From positions 1-43,697 of the forward strand of contig NZ_BMVR01000026.1 in assembly GCF_014650815.1 (NCBI RefSeq): a stretch of DNA of 43,697 bases, given 5' to 3'. A model generated the notes under the pieces. It saw only the letters and a program-made list of their open reading frames with translations, made no database searches and had not been told where the DNA came from. This DNA comes from Streptomyces flavofungini. Its GTDB lineage: Bacteria; Actinomycetota; Actinomycetes; Streptomycetales; Streptomycetaceae. The position numbers and the translations under genes are program-made. How positions within the stretch are numbered: position 1 is the stretch's first letter; every line of letters starts with the position of its first letter. Below, piece after piece: positions 33,320 to 41,796 of this stretch.

Positions 33320-33925
33320 TCACGCAGGGGCGCCGAGCGGCGGGTGCTCGAGCACGCGGGGCTTGTACTCGACCAGCTGGATGCGGCCGTCGAATGTGCG
33401 GTGCTCGATCATCTCGAGGGCGACGTCCGGATAGCCGTCGTAAATGCGCTCCTCGCCCGTAGCCCCGGTGATCACCGGGAACATCACGACCCGGAAACGG
33501 TCGACGAGTCCGGCTCGCAGCAGGGACCGGCACAGGCTGAGGCTGCCGAGCGTACTGAGGAGCCCCGAGCCGCTCGCCTTCATGGCGCGGACCGCCTCAA
33601 CGGCGTCGTCGGGGACGAGCGTGGAGTTGGCCCACGTCAGTGGCGCCTCCAGCGAGGAGGAGAACACCACCTTGGACGCTCGCGTGAGTTCGTCGACGGA
33701 CGCCTCTTCTTCGGGCCTGAACTCGTCTTGGCCATCCGGGACCTCGCCTGCGGCGAAGCCCGACATCAGGCGGTAGGTGTTCGCTCCCATCAGGTAGGTG
33801 GCCGCGGGCTGCTCGCCGAGCCAGGCAAGGTACTCCGGGCCCTCGAGGCCCCAGAACCCGGGCCATCCCTCTCCCGATGCGTAGCCATCAAGGGAGGTGA
33901 TGAAGTCGACGAGAAGTTCCGACAT
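33320..33925 (-). CDS. RibD/DHFR-type reductase family protein
   Basis: The 201-residue protein starts at ATG 33925 behind AAAGGA. It shows the same fold: LLVDFITSLDGYASGEGWPG, TYLMGANTYRLMSG, LLSTLGSLSLCRSLLRAGLV, and FRVVMFPVITGATGEER. It is only distantly related to the neighbour at 32504, so the two are not a recent duplication. The gap of 279 bases between them (33041-33319) shows no supported gene. Confidence 0.88.
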   Translation of the reverse strand: MSELLVDFITSLDGYASGEGWPGFWGLEGPEYLAWLGEQPAATYLMGANTYRLMSGFAAGEVPDGQDEFRPEEEASVDELTRASKVVFSSSLEAPLTWANSTLVPDDAVEAVRAMKASGSGLLSTLGSLSLCRSLLRAGLVDRFRVVMFPVITGATGEERIYDGYPDVALEMIEHRTFDGRIQLVEYKPRVLEHPPLGAPA

Positions 33926-34149
33926 GGCGGCGTCCTTTCCTGGGGTGTCACGAGCTTGGACCGGCCGGGAGCCACAAACTCATCGCCGCGCCGTGTCAGA
34001 GCCCCACCGCAGCCCGTTCGTCACGTCCGCCCTCCCCGCAGCCGGCACGCCACGTCGCAACGCAGCCGAGCAGCCCCACCCGGGGAACGATCACTTCACA
34101 AAGGGGAAAAGATCTTCAAGGCCCCAGGAAACTGCAGGTCATCCCTCTT

Positions 34150-34290
34150 CGAGAACGCCCCCGCCGTCGGCGTCCGGCCAAGCTCCATGCCGACAAGGGC
34201 TACGACTACGATCACCTGCGCAAGAGGCTTCGTGAGCGTCGCATCCGCCCGGATCACATCTTTTACCTGGACGAACTGACCATGGAACTG
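34150..34290 (+). pseudogene. Internal remnant of an IS5-family transposase
   Basis: The frame RRRPAKLHADKGYDYDHLRK RLRERRIRPDH is the conserved middle segment around the second catalytic Asp of a common Streptomyces IS5-type transposase. Both ends are lost. The rest of 33926-34335 has no gene. Confidence 0.7.
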
Positions 34291-34335
34291 GCTATCGCCT
34301 GGATCGCCGAGCGATATCGGGGCGGCTTGGCAAGG

Positions 34336-35568
34336 TCATTGACGTTGGCGTGTCCGCGCACGCCAGCTGACCGCAGCGGCCATCACGGCAAGGACAGGGA
34401 CGGCAACAAGGGCCGTTCTGCTTCCTTTCGAATCGGCGAGCTGGGCGAACACTGCCGCCCCTGCAGCACCGCCAGCCATGTCGAAGGTGCTGAGCCAGGA
34501 CATGGTCTCGGTGACACGCCCCTTCGGCGCCAGATCACCTCCTCTGGTGCGGAGAACGGCGAAGAGTGAGCCGATGAGCAGGCCGGCAACAGGGCAGGCC
34601 GTAAGCACGGCCACGGGCGAGAACTGTGTGGCCACAGCCAGGGCGGCAGCGCCGATCGCGAACACGCCCAACAGGACGGGAAGCTCGAGGCTGCGCGACG
34701 GCAGCTGCGGGACCGCGCCCAGAGCGAAGCTCCCCAGGACGCTGCCGACTGCGAGGCTACCCAGATACAGGCCAGTGAGCTCGACCGCGTGCTCCTCCCG
34801 CGCGTAGATCGGCAGTACTACGTCCACGGCGGTCACAGCCATGACGAAGAGAGCATCAGCGACCAACAGGCGGCGCAGCGACGGTGATGCCAGAGGCCCC
34901 AGCCAGTGACCGGTCCGTCCCGAACGCGCGGGCACGGCAGGGGATTTGATCACCAGAGTGACGGTAGTGGCCGTCATCGCCGTGATGGCTGCGTAGGACA
35001 TGACAGGTGAGAGCGACAGGCTGAGCCAGCTGGCGAGCACCGGGCCGACGATCAAAGCGGCGCCCATCATGGAGGCGTCGAGAGCCATCGCCGTACTCAG
35101 TGTGGTACCGGTCGTGGCGCTGTGCCAGAGCGAGCGCATCATGACCGCGACGGGAGGAGCAGTCGAGCCCATGGCCGCGGCGAGTGCGCACACCACGGTG
35201 GTGTTCCCGCCGCCTCTTGCCGACACGATCAGGGCTGCGGTGACGGTGAGATGAGCGAAGAGACAACCCAACAAGACCGGGCCGACTGGGTAGCGGTCGA
35301 TCAGCCGTCCGCGCAGCGGGGCGGTCAAGCCCTGGCCAAGGGTGGAGCAGCTCACCGCCACCCCGGCGGTTCCATACGAGTACGTGCTGCTGACCAGGAG
35401 CAGCAGGCTCAGGCCAGCCATGCTCGATGCCAGCTTCGATGTCATGCCGATGGTGGCCATGCGCCAGAAGCCGGGTACATGAAACAGGGCCCGATAGTCG
35501 GCAAGGAAGCTTGGCGAGGCGAGGGGAGACGAGTCGGTGGGGGCGCGCACGGTGCGCGGTCGGCTCAC
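34336..35568 (-). CDS. MFS transporter, probable drug efflux
   Basis: The product is about 410 residues with roughly twelve hydrophobic helices, for example LASSMAGLSLLLLVSSTYSY, VLLGCLFAHLTVTAALIVSA and LLVADALFVMAVTAVDVVLP. The cytoplasmic loop LRGRLIDRYPVGP resembles the MFS loop 2-3 motif (GxLxDRxGRR). GTG 35568 overlaps the merR stop as GTGA, so the transporter is translated after and with its likely regulator. The substrate is unknown; a toxic small molecule sensed by the MerR protein is plausible. Confidence 0.87.
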   Translation of the reverse strand: MSRPRTVRAPTDSSPLASPSFLADYRALFHVPGFWRMATIGMTSKLASSMAGLSLLLLVSSTYSYGTAGVAVSCSTLGQGLTAPLRGRLIDRYPVGPVLLGCLFAHLTVTAALIVSARGGGNTTVVCALAAAMGSTAPPVAVMMRSLWHSATTGTTLSTAMALDASMMGAALIVGPVLASWLSLSLSPVMSYAAITAMTATTVTLVIKSPAVPARSGRTGHWLGPLASPSLRRLLVADALFVMAVTAVDVVLPIYAREEHAVELTGLYLGSLAVGSVLGSFALGAVPQLPSRSLELPVLLGVFAIGAAALAVATQFSPVAVLTACPVAGLLIGSLFAVLRTRGGDLAPKGRVTETMSWLSTFDMAGGAAGAAVFAQLADSKGSRTALVAVPVLAVMAAAVSWRARTRQRQ

Positions 35569-36515
35569 CGCTGCGGCACCCGGGTGCGCAGTGCCGCGGC
35601 GGACCAGACCAGCGTGGGTGCCAGACTCTCCGGCGCCGGCCAGCCGTTGATGACAGCCAGCAAGGAGAGGTACTGGTCCCGGCGTGGATCGTTCATCTGG
35701 TCCAGCCGGGCAGCAAGACGCAGATAGAGATCGCAGGGGCCGGACGGGGGCGGGCTGCCGACGATGTGCGCATAGTGTGCAGCGAGCGCCGTGACGATCG
35801 GCTCTGCTTCGGGTGAGTCCGGCTCGACACCGGCTTCGATTGCCGGAGTCACCTGGGCTCGGACGGCTTCGGCGAGGATCCGGGGCAGGCCCGTGGTGTC
35901 GCTCGGGGCCCTGTCGTCCGCCAGGTCCTTGGCCATGCCGTGCAACGTGGTGCGGAAGCCGTCGTCCTGGAACAGCTCGGCCAACTCCACCCACGCCTCG
36001 ATCTGTTCAGGTACTGGGTCGTCGGGCAGTTCGGGAGTCAGCGAGCGTGTGACCGCCGCGAACGCGGGGTGATCATGCAGACCGTCGAACACGGCGTCGA
36101 GGAAGTCGTCGATCAGGCACTGCCGTTCGGTCTCGGACAGTCGTGCCAGCTTGTGCATGAGATCCATCTCCTGGGGAGTCGAGCCGCGCCTGGCCACCGC
36201 CGTCAGCACGGCGCGACGCTGTCGCAAGACCCGGATCTGCACATCCAGCGCCTCGGCATGCATCGCTGCGACGTCCGCCAGCGAGACCTCCCGCTCCATG
36301 ACCTTGCGGATCGTGGCCAGGTCAATTCCCAGCTCGCGCAGGGTGCGTACGAGGTCGATGCGGGCGATGGCATCGCAGTCGTAGCGGCGGTAGCCGGCCG
36401 GGGTGCGGTCGGTCGGCGGCACGATCCCGGTATCGGCGTAGAACCGGATGGCTTTCACCGTCAGGCCTGTCCGCTGCGCCAGATCGCCGATCGAGTAAAG
36501 CGTCTTGCCGTTCAT
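35565..36515 (-). CDS. MerR-family regulator
   Basis: ATG 36515 follows GTGAGGGGC; the product is 316 residues. The N-terminal MerR winged helix-turn-helix is clear (YSIGDLAQRTGLTVKAIRFY, then GYRRYDCDAIARIDLVRTLR). It is followed by the dimerisation helix and a long helical C-terminal region (about 200 residues) that probably binds the inducer. It is first in a two-gene operon with the MFS transporter. A GTCTCC/GGAGAC palindrome lies in its promoter, with a TTGAGT -35-like box on the minus strand. Confidence 0.9.
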   Translation of the reverse strand: MNGKTLYSIGDLAQRTGLTVKAIRFYADTGIVPPTDRTPAGYRRYDCDAIARIDLVRTLRELGIDLATIRKVMEREVSLADVAAMHAEALDVQIRVLRQRRAVLTAVARRGSTPQEMDLMHKLARLSETERQCLIDDFLDAVFDGLHDHPAFAAVTRSLTPELPDDPVPEQIEAWVELAELFQDDGFRTTLHGMAKDLADDRAPSDTTGLPRILAEAVRAQVTPAIEAGVEPDSPEAEPIVTALAAHYAHIVGSPPPSGPCDLYLRLAARLDQMNDPRRDQYLSLLAVINGWPAPESLAPTLVWSAAALRTRVPQR

Positions 36516-36530
36516 GCCCCTCACTCTCAC

Positions 36531-36549
36531 GTCTCCCCTTACAGGAGAC
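36531..36549 (-). promoter_or_regulatory. MerR-type operator/promoter
   Basis: GTCTCC (36531-36536) and GGAGAC (36544-36549) form a palindrome with a 7-base spacer, 16 bases from the merR start. On the minus strand TTGAGT (36553-36548) directly precedes it. A dyad placed between -35 and -10 is the standard MerR activation design; the -10 box is not obvious. Confidence 0.65.
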
Positions 36550-36606
36550 TCAAGCACCATCGAACATCGAGGTGGCGCTCGGCGGGCGTGCGATAGGTTG
36601 CCCGCC

Positions 36607-37146
36607 ATGGCTGAACTCGGACCCATCGCCTGGCCACCCGCCCCGATATGGACCGAACGGCTCGTGCTCCGTGAGTCCGAGGCCCGGGACCGTGCGGCGT
36701 TCATCGAGCTGATGGCGTCGCCAGAGGTGCACACCTACCTCGGTGGCCCCCGGCCGCGTGACGAGCTTGAGCGTGAGATGCCCGGGGTGCCCGAGCGGTG
36801 GCCCGGGAGTTTCGTCGTTGATCTCGACGGGGCGATGATCGGTCAGATCCTGCTCAGGAGAGCACCGGGCCATCATCGTCCGGCTGCCGCGGGGAAGGCC
36901 GATCTCGGCTACCTGTTCCTGCCGTGGGCGTGGGGATGCGGGTACGCCGCCGAGGCGTGCGCGGCGGCACTCGACTGGTTCGACGGCGTCCTTCCCGGCG
37001 AGCCGGTGGTGCTTGCCACCCAGACCGCCAACGTCGGCTCGATGCGCCTCGCGGCGAAGCTGGGGTTCATAGAGGTAGAGCGGTTTCATGCCTGGGACGC
37101 CGAGCAGTGGCTCGGCCTGCGGTCCCCGGTCACGCCGTCCGGTTGA
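36607..37146 (+). CDS. GNAT-family acetyltransferase (RimJ/RimL type)
   Basis: The 179-residue protein begins with the RimJ/RimL-type segment IWTERLVLRESEARDRAAFI. Its acetyl-CoA-binding region is ADLGYLFLPWAWGCGYAAEA, followed by LATQTANVGSMRLAAKLGFI. It is divergent from merR and shares a roughly 90-base promoter region with it. The substrate could be a ribosomal protein, an antibiotic or another amine. Confidence 0.87.
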   Translation: MAELGPIAWPPAPIWTERLVLRESEARDRAAFIELMASPEVHTYLGGPRPRDELEREMPGVPERWPGSFVVDLDGAMIGQILLRRAPGHHRPAAAGKADLGYLFLPWAWGCGYAAEACAAALDWFDGVLPGEPVVLATQTANVGSMRLAAKLGFIEVERFHAWDAEQWLGLRSPVTPSG

Positions 37147-37440
37147 GCCTGGGCAATCCGTCGAACGTATTTGTTGTTGGGTGTTCCGTCGCGTGTCCCG
37201 TCCATTCGGTCGGTGGGCATGGAGGGCACGTTCCACTCGAGTGACGGCTGGCAGTCATGGGCGCTGCCAGCGAAGCCGGTGATCAGAGTCCAGGACCGCG
37301 ACCGTGGTGCGCACGGTCGCGGCGGGGAGACCGCTCGAGTCGGCAGGGGGGGGGCAACAGCACGGTGTGCAACGCCCGCCGCCCCGACGGGACTACGGCG
37401 CTGTCAACGTCGAACGCCCAGGCCCGCGCATGGGGCGGAT
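37147..37440. other. Intergenic region with one hairpin and a G tract
   Basis: GCTGGCAG (37247-37254) and CTGCCAGC (37264-37271) form a hairpin about 100 bases after the GNAT stop, possibly its terminator. A run of nine G follows near 37350. No gene is supported. Confidence 0.5.
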
Positions 37441-38937
37441 CTATCCCGGGGAGCTGTTCGGCGCCGGTGGCTCCTGGGCGGGGCGGCCGTCGGGGCCCTG
37501 CGCGAGGGGGGCTCGACGCGGCTGCACGCGCCTGGCGATCAGCATGCCCGCCGCCAGCGCGTGCGGCGCCAACCACGGCTCCGCGATGCCCCGCTCGTTG
37601 AAGGACCGGGTGATGTGCTCCTTCAACGTGAAGAAGGTGAGCGCCCGTTGAGGGTTGCACAGCGCGTGGGAGGTCTCTTCGTCCACGCCCCAGCGCCGCA
37701 GCGCGGACGCCGGTTCCCCGGCGGCGGCCAGCCGCGCTCCCTCGCCCAGCCAGGCGGTGTCGGCCGTGGCGTGCCGTTCCAGCCAGGCGACGTGGAAGTC
37801 CTCCGTTTCGCACTGCAGCGCGTCGAGATCGCCGACCGCTTCCAGGTACGAGCGGGGCATAGGGCTGAACACCAGGTCCGGGTCCAACGCCTGCCAGGAG
37901 AAGGGCCGGGCATGCTCTGACAGATCGGTGGCGGCCTCCGTGGCTTTCATCGGTACGCGCAGGAGACGGCGTGTGGACCGCTGTTTGCCTGGCTTGAGCT
38001 GCTCCAGCAGCCAGCCCGTCCGGACCGCGGCCGGGGGATGCGTGCAACCGCGGTGGACGAACAGCGTCCGCTCCGCCACGTGCAGGGCCATCATGGCCAT
38101 CAGCGCGGCCATGGTGGCCCGTTCCAGCATGACCATCGTTTCCCACCGGCTGTGGCTTTGCCTGTCACTGGCTCGTCTGGTGGCCTGGAAGGCGAGCCGG
38201 TCCGCGTCCCGTTCCCTGCGGTCGTCCGCGGAGCAGGCCGGGAGGTGCTCGCCCGGCGCGAACGCGCTCGGGCCGTGGGAGTGCCCGAGAACGTGGTGGG
38301 CCATCTCATGGCCGACGACGAAGCGATAGGCGAGGTGACCGAGCTGCGCGGCGTACCGCTCGCCCTCCGGGCTGAGCCGCACCCCCAACTGCATCGACAC
38401 GGCCAAGGCCCGCTGATGGGCGGTGTGGTAGCGCAGCAGGGCGGTGAGCACGTCCTCGTACCCGAAGACCTCCCCCTTGCCGAGGTCGCGCAGCAGCCGC
38501 CAGAAGGCCGTGGGCCGCGACGTGGCGTGGGACCTCTTGTCGGCGCAGAGAGCGAGGTACTGGCAGTAGCTGGAGCACATGCCGAAGATCCCGTCGGCCA
38601 CGATGACCAGGCCCGAGCCGTCGTCGAAGGGGGTCATCTGGGCCGACACGGCTTGGTCGAGCGTGGTGACGACGCGTACCGAGTCGAGCCGGGCGGCGCT
38701 CGCCCCGAGGTCGGCCATCGCGGCCCTCAACTCCTCGCCCACCATGTCCACGAAGACGCCGGACGGGTCGGCGCCCGGCTTGTACCAAGGGCTTTGTCGC
38801 CAACTGGTGGAGTCGTCGTCGAGCTGTCGTACCAGGTCATGGGCCCCGAGCTCCCGCAGTTGCCGCCTCTTTTCCGCCAGCGCCGCCTCGCGGTCCGCCT
38901 GGAGGAGCGCGCGCTTGCGGTCCGCCAGGGTCTTCAT
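37441..38937 (-). CDS. Zinc metallopeptidase (HExxH) domain protein
   Basis: The 498-residue protein has an N-terminal charged helix (RKRALLQADREAALAEKRRQ) and then a domain with the gluzincin motif HEMAHHVLGH near residue 210. A downstream acidic helix (RRERDADRLAFQA) could supply the third zinc ligand (Glu/Asp), as in M48-like peptidases. No signal peptide or membrane segments are seen, so the enzyme is probably cytosolic. The C-terminal half is helical and unassigned. ATG 38937 overlaps the stop of the upstream small gene as ATGA. The target is unknown; this pair could be a two-component conflict or regulatory module. Confidence 0.78.
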   Translation of the reverse strand: MKTLADRKRALLQADREAALAEKRRQLRELGAHDLVRQLDDDSTSWRQSPWYKPGADPSGVFVDMVGEELRAAMADLGASAARLDSVRVVTTLDQAVSAQMTPFDDGSGLVIVADGIFGMCSSYCQYLALCADKRSHATSRPTAFWRLLRDLGKGEVFGYEDVLTALLRYHTAHQRALAVSMQLGVRLSPEGERYAAQLGHLAYRFVVGHEMAHHVLGHSHGPSAFAPGEHLPACSADDRRERDADRLAFQATRRASDRQSHSRWETMVMLERATMAALMAMMALHVAERTLFVHRGCTHPPAAVRTGWLLEQLKPGKQRSTRRLLRVPMKATEAATDLSEHARPFSWQALDPDLVFSPMPRSYLEAVGDLDALQCETEDFHVAWLERHATADTAWLGEGARLAAAGEPASALRRWGVDEETSHALCNPQRALTFFTLKEHITRSFNERGIAEPWLAPHALAAGMLIARRVQPRRAPLAQGPDGRPAQEPPAPNSSPG

Positions 38938-39287
38938 GGGCGCGCGGGCGCGTTGCGGCAGAAGGTGCCGAGTCCCACCCTGGCGACGAGGACGGCAATG
39001 AGGGCGGCCGTCGTGGGGTCGCCGATGGACTGCTGGAGCAGTTCCTGGAGGGCGTAGGCGTCGAGGAGCCGGTCCGAACCGGTGGTGCCCATGAGCGCCT
39101 GGGCCCGTTCGTGATGACAGATCTTGCTCTGCAGCTCCCGGTGCTTGTTGGCGAACCACTGCTGCCCGAACCGGCGTTTGTCCTCGTCGTCAGCGGGGGA
39201 GAGCGGCACGCCCTCACCCAGGAGCTCCGCCCCCAGCAAGGCGTACAGCTCGTCGTCGCTCCTGTGCCAGTACTCCTCGACGGTCAT
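38934..39287 (-). CDS. Small helical partner of the metallopeptidase (117 aa)
   Basis: ATG 39287 opens a 117-residue, almost entirely helical protein (YWHRSDDELYALLGAELLGE to TAALIAVLVARVGLGTFC). It is acidic at the start, hydrophobic near the C-terminus, and without a signal peptide. The stop overlaps the peptidase start by four bases, so the two are made together, probably as a complex. I have a weak memory of similar small proteins beside Streptomyces conflict-system genes but no family name to give. Confidence 0.7.
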   Translation of the reverse strand: MTVEEYWHRSDDELYALLGAELLGEGVPLSPADDEDKRRFGQQWFANKHRELQSKICHHERAQALMGTTGSDRLLDAYALQELLQQSIGDPTTAALIAVLVARVGLGTFCRNAPARP

Positions 39288-39454
39288 GTGGTCCCGTTCC
39301 CCCCGCCGCCCCCGAGCGGTCACTCGCCGTGACCCGCTGTCATCTGCTCCGGGAGCATAAGGCCCGCCGCTTCCGTGCGGTGCGCGGGAACGACGAACTG
39401 TGCACGGGTGCGGCCGGAGCGACAGCAGAGGTGCGTGTGGGGGACGCCGCGCTC

Positions 39455-40290
39455 AGCCGTCGGGGGCGTCGTGGCGGCGGAACGTGGCGCGGTACACGCT
39501 CGGCTGCGGCCCCGTGTGCCGGGCGAAGAGGGCGCCGAACGTCCCGGCGTCGCGTTACCCGACGTCGGCGGAGATGCTCGCGATGGTCCTCTCGGTTGTT
39601 TCCAGCAGGTGCCTGGCCCGGCGCACCAGGACGGTATGCAGATACTCAGCGGTGTGCAGATACTCAAGGGGCGTCTGGCTCGCCTCGTCGCGGAAACGGC
39701 GCAGCATGGTCTTGATGCTGACCTGGAACGCCAGGGCGAGGCCGGGCAGGTCTGAGCGCTCCGTGAGGTTCTGGTCAAGCCACCGATTGACGCCGAGCGA
39801 GAAGCCGCTGCCCACGGCGGACAGGCGTTCCAGGTCGACGCAGGCGGACTGCGCGGAGCGCGCGTCGTCGAGGAGCGTGTCGCGCGCGGTGGCGCGGGCC
39901 ACGCGGGGGCCGTCATGCTCGCGGACGAGGCGCAGCGCGAAGTCGTACATCGCGCTGGAGGCCGCCGTGGTCGTCACGCCGCCGTCGGTGACGACGAGTT
40001 GCTCGGAGCGGATGCGCACGTCGGGTACCGGCGGGCGAGCCGGTCCGCGTACAGCCAGGACGTCGTCTCCTCGCGCCTGCGCAGCAGACCCGCCTCCGCC
40101 AGCAGGAACGCGCCGACACAGACGGCGACGACCGCCGTGCCCGCCGTGCCCCGCGCGCGGATTACGGCCGCCGCCGGTTCGAGGCGCACCAGGGCCGCGC
40201 CGACGTCGAGCGCGGGCGGCACCTCGAAGCCCGGCAGGACGAGCAGGTCCGCCTCGGCTGCCGCCCATACCCGAAGCGTCCGGATCCCGC
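39455..40290 (-). pseudogene. GlxA/AraC-type transcriptional regulator, frameshifted and nonsense-mutated
   Basis: Upstream is a DJ-1/PfpI-like part (DLLVLPGFEVPPALDVGAAL; VVAVCVGAFLLAEAGLLRR). Near 40020 the frame shifts to DVRIRSEQLVVTDGGVTTTA and an AraC helix-turn-helix (LALAFQVSIKTMLRRFRDEA). At 39555-39557 a TAA replaces the Tyr in the second helix-turn-helix; beyond it homology continues as RDAGTFGALFARHTGPQPSV. The N-terminus is also incomplete. Three defects mean the gene is dead. Confidence 0.8.
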
Positions 40291-40421
40291 GCCCGCCCTG
40301 TCTTGAGCTCCGGACGCAGCACCGTCTACGAACGAGCAGCTCCCTTCCCACGCTGGCCTCGGCGGCGAGACGATGCCCCTGGTGGTGTCGTTCGCGATGG
40401 CACGATGGAGGGAGCCGTCTG

Positions 40422-40568
40422 GTGTCCAGCCCTCATGGCCAGGGTCCGGCGCCGCAGGACCTGGAGGAGATCCCGCAGCCTGCCCAATCTCAGCCCCCAT
40501 CCGCCAACGGACACGAGGACGACGATCAGCCACCGCCCTCCGAGCCCGGCACGGACGAGCAGACGTGA
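40422..40568 (+). CDS. Small acidic Pro-rich ORF coupled to a PIMT-like methyltransferase
   Basis: GTG 40422 follows GGAGGGAG by about eight bases and encodes 48 residues (SSPHGQGPAPQDLEEIPQPA onward), rich in Pro, Glu, Asp and Gln. The stop overlaps the next GTG as GTGA. Position and coupling resemble a RiPP precursor beside its modifying enzyme, but there is no leader motif I recognise, so this is only a candidate. A disordered regulatory peptide is an alternative. Confidence 0.45.
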   Translation: MSSPHGQGPAPQDLEEIPQPAQSQPPSANGHEDDDQPPPSEPGTDEQT

Positions 40569-41448
40569 GTCCCGAGCCCGGCTTCCTTTCACTGCGTGCC
40601 GAGTGCGCCCGAGCGCTCGCCGCGCAGGGGTACTTCGTCGGCGGTGATTGGCTGTGCGAGCTGTTTGAGGCGGTGCCGCGCGAGGCGTTCGTACCGGACG
40701 GGGTGTGGCTGGACGATGCGGATGATCAGCAGCGCTGGCTGTTCCTCGACCGCCACCGCGAGCTGCGGCCTTGGGCCGACGCGGTCTATGACCTCCACAC
40801 GCCGCTGGTCACCCAACTCGACGACGGAAGCGTCCCCGCGACCGGCCCGGCCAAGGGGACGTTCACCTCGTCGCTGTCCGCACCGTCGGTGGTTGTGCGC
40901 ATGCTGCGTGAACTGAGCCCGGAGCCTGGGGCGCGAATCCTTGAGGTCGCCACCGGCAGCGGATACAACGCGGCCCTGCTGAGCGCCCGCTGCGGGGAGG
41001 AGAACGTCACCACCGTGGACATCGACGCGCACCTCGCAGCCAGGGCAGCGAAACGGCTGGCCGATGCCGGATTCCACCCCACCGTGGTGACCGGCGACGG
41101 CGAAAAGGGCTACCTCCCCGGGGCCCCTACGACGTGGTCATCTCCACTGCCTCCACCTACCGCCTCCCTCCCGCCTGGGTCACCCAGATCCGGGCTGGCG
41201 GCGCCGTTCTCACCCCGCTCGCCACGCCGATGGGCACCGACGCCCTGCTCAAGCTGACCGTGGACGGCCGCGGAGGCGGGAAAGGCGGCTTGGTCTGCGC
41301 CCTGCGGTTCATGCGCATGCGGGGCCAGCGTCAGCCTGGCCCATGGAGCGCGTACGGATGGCCGCGCCTGCCCGACTTCGCCGTGGCAGTCGAGGGCGGG
41401 GGACAGTCCATCACCCTGAATCCGGGTGAGCCGCGCCCCCGGGGCTGA
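40565..41448 (+). pseudogene. Second PIMT-like methyltransferase, single-base frameshift
   Basis: From GTG 40565 the frame gives VSPEPGFLSLRAECARALAA, a PIMT-type segment TFTSSLSAPSVVVRM, and the SAM motif ILEVATGSGYNAALL. At the GGGGCCCC run (41119-41127) one C appears to be missing. The neighbouring frame then continues the fold as YDVVISTASTYRLPPAWVTQ to 41448. With one base restored it would be about 294 residues, shorter than tgmC-type enzymes (about 390). A sequencing error in the homopolymer is possible, in which case the gene would be intact. Confidence 0.75.
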
Positions 41449-41573
41449 GTGGTTGTCTCTCTTCCTAGTCGTCCTCCCGTGGACAGTGACCGCTGGTCAT
41501 GGGCGGTAAAGAGGGCTGGCAGAGCTTGGACGTGGACGTCGGCCTGCGCTGGGTGGCGGACGCTCCTGTCGAG

Positions 41574-41621
41574 GTGAAGGGTGAAGGGTGAAGGGTGAAG
41601 GGTGAAGGGTGAAGGGTGAAG
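41574..41621 (+). repeat. 7-bp tandem repeat GTGAAGG
   Basis: Six full copies of GTGAAGG and a partial seventh. A 7-bp unit shifts the frame with each copy change. The surrounding 41449-41734 shows plus-strand fragments with some coding character (GWQSLDVDVGLRWVADAP before; AEVADLVEAGDDGRSGEPS after), suggesting a decayed gene. No gene is supported. Confidence 0.8.
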
Positions 41622-41734
41622 TGCGTGCGTCGTCCGAGGCGTTCCCCGCTGAGGTAGCCGACCTGGTCGAGGCTGGCGATGACGGGCGGTCCGGCGAACC
41701 CTCAACTTCACCGGGACTCCCCGGGGCAGGTACC

Positions 41735-41796
41735 AGGTGACCGGCGCCGAGTAGCTGGTGACGAGGCCCAGCTACTCGGCGCCGCCGACGTCACCT
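41735..41796 (-). terminator. Large hairpin overlapping the murJ stop
   Basis: GGCGCCGAGTAGCTGG (41743-41758) and its exact complement (41768-41783) flank nine bases. Outer arms AGGTGAC (41735-41741) and GTCACCT (41790-41796) extend the stem and include the murJ stop codon. It is a likely murJ terminator. Confidence 0.85.
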
